Part shown: positions 55,567-62,413 of the stretch, in pieces
Layout: each line of letters opens with the position of its first letter
How positions within the stretch are numbered: position 1 is the first letter of the stretch
Notes under the pieces: model-generated
What the model was told of the DNA's origin: nothing
Seen by the model: only the letters and a program-made list of their open reading frames with translations
Databases searched by the model: none
Source: Saltatorellus ferox
GTDB lineage: Bacteria > Planctomycetota > UBA1135 > GCA-002686595
Assembly (NCBI GenBank): GCA_007751475.1
Contig: CP036434.1
Location: 434,001 to 498,000 of the forward strand
Direction of reading: 5' to 3'
DNA: 64,000 nucleotides
Program-made: the position numbers and the translations under genes

Positions 55567-55632
55567 GAAGCGGCCTACGTCCTTCTATCGCATCCAGTAG
55601 GAAGCGTAGGCCGAAATTTCTCAGCCATGGCC
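55567..55632 (-). promoter_or_regulatory. Inverted repeat before the DUF1573-like gene (also at 62134-62205)
   Basis: CGGCCTACG (55571-55579) and CGTAGGCCG (55605-55613) form a perfect 9-bp inverted repeat starting four bases upstream of the GTG. Inside it, CTTCCTAC and TAGAAGGA add partial pairing. The same arms stand at 62138-62146 and 62172-62180 before the broken copy. Placement around the ribosome-binding region suggests a leader hairpin; no function is shown. Confidence 0.45.
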
Positions 55633-55789
55633 ACTTCCGTTCCGGACCACTAGGACGCTGGGAAGGGGCGCGTAGGCCTCCCAAGATCAAGATTTTCCAG
55701 AAATGGAGCCCAGCTTTTCCGGAACATCTCCTAGCCTCAATCCACTCCACCCCGTCAGTCCGCCCTATCTTCCCAACTCGGAGTCACCC

Positions 55790-57165
55790 ATGCTCACCCT
55801 CGCCGCACTGATTCTCGCGCCCCAAGTCACTGTGCCTGCTCGCCCGATCCTCGGCCCCATCCAGGACGCTGGCGTGTACGACTACGCCACCGGGACCCTC
55901 TACCCTCCTGGGACCCAGAGCACCTCGGGCCCTGACTCGATTTACGACAACACGGCGTCGGCCGGCTTCTACTACGACGTCGCATCCTTTTCGACGGCCA
56001 GCCAGGCCACCCTCAGCCTCAGGGACGTCGGCGGCATTCCGGGTCCCGGAAATCCCGGCGCGTTCGCGGCTCCTGCCGATCGCGCGGAACTGCTCGTCAA
56101 CGGCTTCGAATTCGCGTACTGCGTCGAGATCCCAGGTGGGACCGCGGGCTTTATCTTCTTCTTCTCCTCAGGCGCGCTTTCGACCACCACTCCGGAGGTC
56201 GGAGGCACCGCGCAAATCTTCGTCGAAGGACTGCCAACCGGCGGGACGTACCGAGTCCGCGTCGACCTCGGACCGAGCTTGAGCTTCTGCTTGCTCCCGG
56301 ACGGTGGTCCGCAGGATTCAGGCTTCGATGGAGTTCCGTCAATGGATCGATTCACGGTCACGGCGGTCGCGAGCAACTTCAATGGCGGCCATGTGGGACT
56401 GTTGCTGGCAGGCGATCCTGCAGCCACGGACGCCAGCTACTTGCCTCCCACCCAGCCGTTGCCGCGAGACGGTGATGGTACCTACTACGGCACCGCGCCC
56501 TCCTGCGCTGCAGGCACGACAGGGTATCTCACCGAAGACTCGCTGGCGGCCTGGATCTTTCCGGGGAACACGTTCATCGCGAGCGTCAACGCGGGCGGCT
56601 ACACCAGCGCAGGTGGATGCGGCACAGCGCCTCGACGCCATGGGCCTCGCTCTACCTGCGGCTCTTCAGCGATCCGGCCGTCACCTGCGCCATCGACTGC
56701 GCGAGCCTTCCGCCGGAAGGCCTTCTGACCCACTACTGCTCCTCCGAGCCGAACTCCACGGGCATGAACGGATACATGAGCCTCTGTGGACCGACGCGGA
56801 TGTTCGAACTGGATCAGTTCACCTTGACCGCCAACCAGCTTCCACCCTGGTCGTTCGGACTCTTTCTCCACAGCACGAATGCCAGCTACATCCAACATCC
56901 CGGCGGAGCCCAGGGGGCCATCTGCGTCGGTGGCTCCGTCGGACGCTTCGGAGTTCAGAACGCAGGAGCCAGTGGACAGCTCAGTCTCGATACGACCCTG
57001 GGACAATGGTCCGTCCTGGCGCTCCCTTCTGCCACATGGGGCTTTCCAGCGGCGGCCGGAATGCGCTCTCACTTCCAGGTCTGGTTCCGCGACCGTGATT
57101 CGTCGGGTGCGCCCACGTCCAACTTCACGGACGCTGGCTCTATGACCTGGGGTTACATTCGATAG
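55790..57165 (+). pseudogene. Secreted protein with shared C-terminal module, one frameshift
   Basis: A short signal sequence (MLTLAALILAPQVT) starts at 55790. A beta-rich domain follows (FEFAYCVEIPGGTAGFIFFF, GLPTGGTYRVRVDLGPSLSF) to about 56618. There the frame breaks: the 5' frame runs on to 56728 through arginine-rich nonsense, while the protein continues in the next frame from about RHSASTPWASLYLRLFSDPA through THYCSSEPNSTG and FQVWFRDRDSSGAPTSNFTD to 57165. A one-base correction yields about 458 residues. It could be a real mutation or an assembly error. The protein is probably extracellular. Confidence 0.65.
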
Positions 57166-57226
57166 CTCCCGGTGCCAGGGTCGTTTTCACCCTTCTCGGC
57201 GCATCGCGCTCTCACCACGCCGACCC

Positions 57227-57721
57227 ATGCCGAACAACGCAGCCGAATCGCTACCCATGGAAAGGGACTTCGATCCCTGGGGCGGACAACTCGATGGCCA
57301 GACTGCGTGGAGGAACTTCGGTGAGCTCACCATCGAGGAGGCGTTCGAGCTCTTCTGCACGAATCCGATCATCTACGTGGAAGACTTCATGTTCATGGGG
57401 CCCCGGGCCTTCACCCACTATTTTCCGGTGATCGATCGATACGTCCGCGAGGTGGCGCCAGAGGATGGAGAGACGGAGATCGAAGTCTCTGGCCTCGCCG
57501 CGGCCATCTGGTTCCAGCTCGATCATGAAGGAGTGTATTTCCGAGAGTCGTTCCTCGAACCGATCGAACAGCTGGTCGACCACGTGAGTTCGGAAGCGGG
57601 ATCGTTCTCCCCCGGGCTCGAGGACCAGGTGCGGATCCGTCGCGAGTGGACCCGGGTCGAGAAGAAGTTGAGTGAAGTACGATCTCGCCAGTCGAAGGTT
57701 CGCAACAGAGAGGACGGATGA
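57227..57721 (+). CDS. Hypothetical cytoplasmic protein
   Basis: 164 residues, acidic, no signal or membrane segment. A conserved-looking core (AWRNFGELTIEEAFELFCTN, YVEDFMFMGPRAFTHYFPVI) precedes a charged helical tail (RREWTRVEKKLSEVRSRQSK). Similar short proteins are common in planctomycete genomes but I know no function. A GTG/ATG closer in (MERDFDPWGG) is possible. Confidence 0.55.
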   Translation: MPNNAAESLPMERDFDPWGGQLDGQTAWRNFGELTIEEAFELFCTNPIIYVEDFMFMGPRAFTHYFPVIDRYVREVAPEDGETEIEVSGLAAAIWFQLDHEGVYFRESFLEPIEQLVDHVSSEAGSFSPGLEDQVRIRREWTRVEKKLSEVRSRQSKVRNREDG

Positions 57722-57802
57722 TCGGCGGAGGCGCGATTCAACCCGTTGGAGCCTGTCGCGAACAGCTGGATCCGCGATTCAGTACGTCAGCGACGGAAAG
57801 TA

Positions 57803-57917
57803 AGTCCAAAATGGCGGTGCCGCCAATTCGGAACGTGGCGGCTTTGGGTCAGGCTCGGTACCGCCAGGCTCGATACCGCCATGGTCGCCTCGCGGTAGGG
57901 AACCTGGCGGTACTCCG
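57803..57917. repeat. Palindromic repeat element, left arm reduced
   Basis: ATGGCGGTGCCGCC is followed by AACGTGGCGGCTTTGGGTCA and GGCTCGGTACCGCC, the right half of the family. Further half-sites follow (GCTCGATACCGCC; CGCGGTAGGGAACCTGGCGG), up to 57917. It forms the left boundary of the sigma-factor remnant. Confidence 0.7.
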
Positions 57918-57983
57918 CATGGATCGACAGAAATCCGGGAGACTCGGTTCGCGTTATCCCTGGCGGCGGGGTGACGATCATGT

Positions 57984-58426
57984 ATGGACTCCATCTCCGA
58001 CTTCTTCCCCGGGCCCTCTCGAGGCCGTGGCGATGCCCCAGGCCTCGAAAGATCCCTGGAGGACTGGGTCTGGCTCGGGCACCTCTGCGCCAGACTGGTG
58101 GCGGACCCCGGCCTAGCGGACGACGCCAGGCAAGAGGCGTGGCTCGCTGGCTCCAGCCGGCACTCGATGTTCCTGGCGGCCAGGCGCTTCATCTGGCGTT
58201 CGCGCCGCAGCGAGGGGCGGCGCTCCGTGCGCGAGGAGATGGCAGCCCGGCCCGAAGCCCTTCCCTCCACCGAGGAGCTCGTTCTCCGAAGTGAACAACA
58301 GCGGCGCGTCTGGAATGAGCTGATGACGCTCGACGAGCCGTTTCGAACGACGCTCTTGCTGCGCTACCAGGAAGGGCTGGAGCCGAAAGAGATCGCCGAG
58401 CGGGAGGGCGTCGCCGCGGACTCCGT
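57984..58426 (+). pseudogene. ECF-type RNA polymerase sigma factor, region 4 cut by a repeat
   Basis: About 148 codons. Region 2 contains WLAGSSRHSMFLAARRFIWR with an arginine-rich stretch and the linker AARPEALPSTEELVLRSEQQ. Region 4 begins LDEPFRTTLLLRYQEGLEPK and EIAEREGVAADSVAVR, which is the start of the -35-binding helix-turn-helix. At that point the 82-bp palindromic element begins, and the recognition helix and everything after it are missing; the frame runs on into the element and beyond to 58673. Without the recognition helix, -35 binding would fail, so it is probably dead. Sigma factors of this planctomycete group usually sit upstream of large membrane proteins; none is left. Confidence 0.75.
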
Positions 58427-58522
58427 GGCGGTACGGAACCCGACCCAAATCCGCCACGTTTCGTCACCCGCGAGAACGTGGCGGATCTGGGTCGGGTTCG
58501 GTACCGCCGGGTTCGGTACCGC
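58427..58522. repeat. Palindromic repeat element, 82-bp form, at the broken sigma gene
   Basis: A full inverted repeat at 58427-58508 with arms GGCGGTACGGAACCCGACCC plus AAATCCGCCACGTTTCG around the centre TCACCCGCGAGAA, and an extra right half-site to 58522. It differs from the copy at 60966 at only two positions, which suggests recent movement or gene conversion. A 43-codon frame after it (ATG 58569 to 58699, MGQLSLARIGAIDALAGSFR) has no recognised family. Confidence 0.88.
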
Positions 58523-58695
58523 TCCTGAGTCGCAGCTGCCCTGGGAGCTTCTGCTACGATCAGGCCCATGGGTCAGCTTTCACTCGCAAGGATCGGTGCG
58601 ATCGATGCACTGGCCGGCTCCTTTCGCATCGACGAATTCACGAGCGCCGAAGCAGGCTGGCAGATCTACCTGACGTGCGACAGCGCCATCCAACC

Positions 58696-59475
58696 GTGAG
58701 TCAGGATCAAGACGAGTTCGGCATCAGCCCACCGGCGTTGGCTGCCTTACCACCTCCCAGCTCCATCGCACGCGGGATGCTGCAGATGTTGCTTGGGGGC
58801 TTCTTCGTGGTCATTGACCTCGGCAACAGGCACTACCAAAGGGTGGAGAGAACGGCGAGCGACGGAACGATCATGTCGGAGGAGACCGGATGGCACTGGG
58901 ATCTGGTCCCGGACGAAATCGGCCACCTTCTCATCGGACTTGCATTCTTCAGCCTTGCAGGCACGGCGCAGGGGCGTCTACGCAACTGGCTGAAGGCGCT
59001 CGGCTGGTGGCAGCTGGTGATGATCTTGATAGCGATGGCCGGGCACCGCATCGACCAGGTCTCGATCACGGAGGTCACAGAGTATGGGTCGATTACGACG
59101 AAGAAGCCGAGCTGGATCGGCTTGTACCTGATACCTGGCCTCGGCGTACTTCAAGCCATCGCGGGGGTGACCGCTGGCTGGTGCCTGGCGAAGCTCTGTC
59201 GCACCCACCATCTCTCCCGTGGCGCGCAGCTATGGACGCGGTATGCATGGCTGATCAGCACCGCGGCCGCCTTCTATGTGGTGAGCGCGGCCTACCTTCT
59301 CATGCGTTGGATCTCTCATCCAGAGGACCCAGTCGTCGGAGCGATGTCCTACCTCCCACAGCACTTCGTCGCCTTCACGGCCCTGGCGGTGGCGACGCTG
59401 ATCGCCGTCATAGCCCTGTGGCTGCACGCCTGCCTCGGCACACGGGCCGAGGCTCTTGCTACTTCACATCGATGA
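58696..59475 (+). CDS. Multi-pass membrane protein of unknown function
   Basis: 259 residues from GTG at 58696 (an in-frame GTG also lies at 58675). About five hydrophobic helices (GMLQMLLGGFFVVIDLG, IGHLLIGLAFFSLAG, WWQLVMILIAMAGH, AWLISTAAAFYVVSAAYLL, FTALAVATLIAVIALWLHA). No transport or enzyme motif. It lies between two palindromic elements. Confidence 0.6.
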   Translation: MSQDQDEFGISPPALAALPPPSSIARGMLQMLLGGFFVVIDLGNRHYQRVERTASDGTIMSEETGWHWDLVPDEIGHLLIGLAFFSLAGTAQGRLRNWLKALGWWQLVMILIAMAGHRIDQVSITEVTEYGSITTKKPSWIGLYLIPGLGVLQAIAGVTAGWCLAKLCRTHHLSRGAQLWTRYAWLISTAAAFYVVSAAYLLMRWISHPEDPVVGAMSYLPQHFVAFTALAVATLIAVIALWLHACLGTRAEALATSHR

Positions 59476-59573
59476 ACGCGCGCTAGCGCTTCTCCGACGA
59501 CGGTCCATCACCCGTGAGCACTGCCCAGCTGCGACTGAACGAAGCTGATGCTCCGCGCCCGCGTGAAGTTCGT

Positions 59574-59708
59574 GGCGGTACCGAACCCGATCCAAGTCCG
59601 CCACGTTTCGGCGCCCGTGCGATTGCGACGGAGCACGGCCGGGTCCAGAACCGCAACGTCTCATCACTGGGCTGAATGTGGCGGATCTGGGTCAGGTTCG
59701 GTACCGCC
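59574..59708. repeat. Palindromic repeat element, 135-bp form with diverged centre
   Basis: The left end GGCGGTACCGAACCCGATCC and the right end GGGTCAGGTTCGGTACCGCC are standard. The inner arms have drifted and about 40 extra bases lie in the centre. It sits between the convergent membrane-protein and propeller-lipoprotein genes. Confidence 0.78.
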
Positions 59709-59817
59709 ATGGATCGCTTGTCCGTCGCGAGCTTGGGAGACCTACCTGCTGGGGGCGCTGTGCGAAGGGGCTTCTGAGGGATTTGCCTCGCGTCGCTGCC
59801 CGCGCTCAGCGGGACGC

Positions 59818-60876
59818 CTAATCGTCTGACTCATCGTTTGGCGACAACTCGACCTCCGAGATGTTCGTGAAGACTTCTCCGTCATAGTGGCACACACCGG
59901 AGCCGGCACTCGCGAACCAAATCTTCCCGGCCCTGTCCTCCAGCATGGCGTACACGTTGTCGACCAGAAGTCCTTCGGTGCGTGTGATCTTATGGAAGGC
60001 TTTTCCGTCAAAGCGGGTCGCCCCGCCCCCCATGAAGTTCGGGAACCCGCCGGGGTGCCCGAGCCAAACATGCCCCCTCCTGTCGACGATCATCGAGCCA
60101 ACAAAGTCTGATTGCAGACCTTCTTCGGTCGTGAACGACGACAGGTGTTCGCCATCAAAGCGGAAGGCTCCCTCCTGGCCACCGAACCAGAGGCTCCCTG
60201 TGCCGTCTATGACCATCGCGCGAACGTTCTCGAAATCTCTCCCCACTTGGTCTGCGAGATTGCTGAACCTCTCGCCGTCGTACGAGCAGACGCCACCCTG
60301 GGTTCCGAACCAGATACGCCCCGTTCCATCCTGGGCGATTGCGTAGACCGAGTCGTGGATGAGCCCGTCTTGCGTGGAAAAGCTGGCCATCATCTTGCCG
60401 TCGTATCGACTGACTCCTCCGCCTGTACCGATCCATATGTTGGCGTCGCGATCCTCGAAGATCCAATTTGCGCCGTTGTGAACCAAGCCGTTCAGCTCGG
60501 TGAAACGGGTAGCCGACTGACCGTCAAACCGTGAAACGCCAGCGAGAACGGACCCGAACCAAAGAGCGCCCCCTCGATCCTCGAGAAGCGAGAAGACTCG
60601 TTGCCGGGCGAGACCCATCTCTGAGCCAAAGTTGGTGAACTGTTTCGTGTCGTAGCGAATGGGTCCGCCGAAAGTCGCGAACCAGATGTTCCCTGCGCGG
60701 TCTTCCATCATGTTGCGCACGATCACCCGCGGCATGGATGCGCTCGTCAAGGCAACGAGCGGCTGGTAGTAGGGATCGTCCTCTTGAACTTGGGTACGGG
60801 CGCATCCGTTCGCAAGGAACGCGGCACTCAGAGTGAGGGCTAGACCGACAAGTATTGCTATCCGCAGGTGGCTCAT
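59818..60876 (-). CDS. Two-component-regulator-type propeller lipoprotein
   Basis: 352 residues. The signal sequence (LRIAILVGLALTLSAAFLAN) ends with a lipobox Cys (LANGC). The rest consists of seven or so Reg_prop blades with the typical pattern D-x-x-G-x-I-W-F-G/A-T and the V-x-R-Y-D-G-x-x-F-T-N-F type (for example MEDRAGNIWFATFGGPIRYD, IWIGTGGGVSRYDGKMMASF, IWFGTQGGVCSYDGERFSNL). Such propellers normally form the periplasmic sensor half of hybrid two-component proteins; here no kinase follows, so it is a stand-alone surface lipoprotein. The start ATG at 60876 is clear. Confidence 0.8.
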   Translation of the reverse strand: MSHLRIAILVGLALTLSAAFLANGCARTQVQEDDPYYQPLVALTSASMPRVIVRNMMEDRAGNIWFATFGGPIRYDTKQFTNFGSEMGLARQRVFSLLEDRGGALWFGSVLAGVSRFDGQSATRFTELNGLVHNGANWIFEDRDANIWIGTGGGVSRYDGKMMASFSTQDGLIHDSVYAIAQDGTGRIWFGTQGGVCSYDGERFSNLADQVGRDFENVRAMVIDGTGSLWFGGQEGAFRFDGEHLSSFTTEEGLQSDFVGSMIVDRRGHVWLGHPGGFPNFMGGGATRFDGKAFHKITRTEGLLVDNVYAMLEDRAGKIWFASAGSGVCHYDGEVFTNISEVELSPNDESDD

Positions 60877-60965
60877 CCGTCAACGTACGGTGGGGTCTCC
60901 GTAGCGTTAGTCGGAGAGGTCGAAGTCCCCCAGCCCTTTCTTGAACGAGCCGCGCGACCTTCAGT

Positions 60966-61047
60966 GGCGGTACGGAACCCGACCCAAATCCGCCACGTTT
61001 CGTCACCCGCGAGAATGTGGCGGATCCGGGTCGGGTTCGGTACCGCC
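60966..61047. repeat. Palindromic repeat element, 82-bp form, at the end of the broken DUF1573-like copy
   Basis: Almost identical to the copy at 58427 (two differences in 82 bases). Its right edge joins directly to the word GCGGATCTCGATCCG, which in the intact gene is at about 54483; all gene sequence beyond that is missing. It is therefore at a break point. Confidence 0.88.
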
Positions 61048-62133
61048 GGGCGGATCTCGATCCGCCCGGCGGCCTTCCTCGTCCTTTCCAGGAATTGCAG
61101 CGAGCGTGACGGCCGGTTGCAGCGCAGTCGCTGCACCGGCGGTCTCGGGCACGACCTCGACACGAAGGTCGTCCACGTCGAGGGAGACATCATCGATCAA
61201 GAGATGCCTCGTTCGCTCGGTCCTCGATCCCGAGCGCATGAGGCCGAAGGAGGCAAACGTCTCGTCGAGCTCGAGTGCGCCCTGTACGCGGTACGTGAGC
61301 GAGACTGTGATGGAATACTCACTGGCACGTGGCGCTCTACTTTCTGTGGCGGCTGGCTCCGCCGGAGGAGCTGAGATCACCTTGCGCTTCAAAACTTACC
61401 CGTGACGTCCAGGCGGTGTATCGGCCCCAACGGCGAATTCGAGCATCCAGCGACTCGACCAGCCGCGCTCGTCCGGCGCGATGGGCGTGCAGCGGACGCT
61501 GAGTCCGGGAGGCATTGGAATGCGATGGTCCAGTGGCTCGGCGAGTCCAAAGGGTTGTCCAGTCGTGGACTCGATCGCCACGATCTCGGTGTGGCCGGAG
61601 CCGTGGGGCAGCGGGTCGAGGGCCACCATACTGGAGGGCGTGGCCCGCACGAAGAGCGAGACCGTTGCCAGCATCACCAGGTCGAAGCGCTGAGTCAGAA
61701 CGGCGGGTGGGTCCTCCATCCGGGCCGGATCGACAGGAGACTCCGCGACGACGATGATGCGGCCACGCCGTGAAGGGGGCGCCACGAAGGTGCTCAGCTG
61801 TGCCGTCAGGCGGACGAGGCTGCCTGGTTCGATCGTTTCCCCGAGGGTGTACCGAGCCCAGCGCTGGCTGTCCGGTCGCTGCCACTCGATTTCTCCAAGC
61901 GAGGTGCTCACGCTGGGTTGGGCCTGCACGATCGTCACAGGCGTAGCGCCAACGGTTCGTAGCGTGAACGCATGCGCCGCCTCATCGCCGGCGAAGACAT
62001 CCCCGAAGCGATGGGTGGCCTCTCCCACGACCTCCAGCCGGCCGGGTTCGGTGTCGATAGCCAGCGGGATCCGCGCACCGCTCGCTGGGAACAGCATCGT
62101 CGAGATCAGCGGAAGGGCGAAGAGGAGCGACAC
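61048..62133 (-). pseudogene. Broken copy of the DUF1573-like gene
   Basis: Colinear with 54480-55566 at the DNA level, with few differences. It starts with the same GTG and signal peptide (MSLLFALPLISTMLFPASGA). A TAC codon (Tyr in HGYVWRRKV of the intact copy) has become TAA at 61396-61398, which stops the protein after 245 residues. The remaining sequence in the same frame is then cut off at the 82-bp palindromic element, so the last 40 or so codons are lost. The upstream inverted repeat is kept. It looks like a decayed duplicate, but a 245-residue product could still be made. Confidence 0.8.
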
Positions 62134-62212
62134 GAAGCGGCCTACGTCCTTCTATCGCATTCAGTAGGAAGCGTAGGCCGAAATTTCTCAGCCATGGCCA
62201 TTTGCGTGACGA

Positions 62213-62325
62213 TGGCGGTGCGGAACCCGGGCGGTAGGGAACCCGACCCAAAGCCGCCATGTTTCGGTTCGAAGAGGAGGGTTCGGAATCGAAATGTGGC
62301 GGATCTGGGTCGGGTTCGGTACCGC
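62213..62325. repeat. Palindromic repeat element upstream of the broken DUF1573-like copy
   Basis: An outer half-site (GGCGGTGCGGAACC, 62213-62226) is followed by the full element 62230-62325: left GGCGGTAGGGAACCCGACCC with AAAGCCGCCATGTTTCG, a centre containing GAGGAGGGTTC, and right AAATGTGGCGGATCTGGGTC with GGGTTCGGTACCGC. It begins a few bases after the DNA shared with the intact copy ends. It lies between divergent genes, unlike most copies. Confidence 0.8.
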
Positions 62326-62413
62326 GTACGGCGGGAACCGGGTCTACTCGCTCCGTCTGATTGACGACCACGCCGTTTCCGGCACGTCCGCACCCGCACC
62401 AGGACAGTGACAG

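Noticed and set aside
7269..62325. Integron-type attC sites with gene cassettes
   Set aside because: Palindromes separate single genes much as cassettes would, but the ends lack the RYYYAAC/GTTRRRY core sites, the arms are too perfect for attC, gene directions are mixed and no integrase is present.
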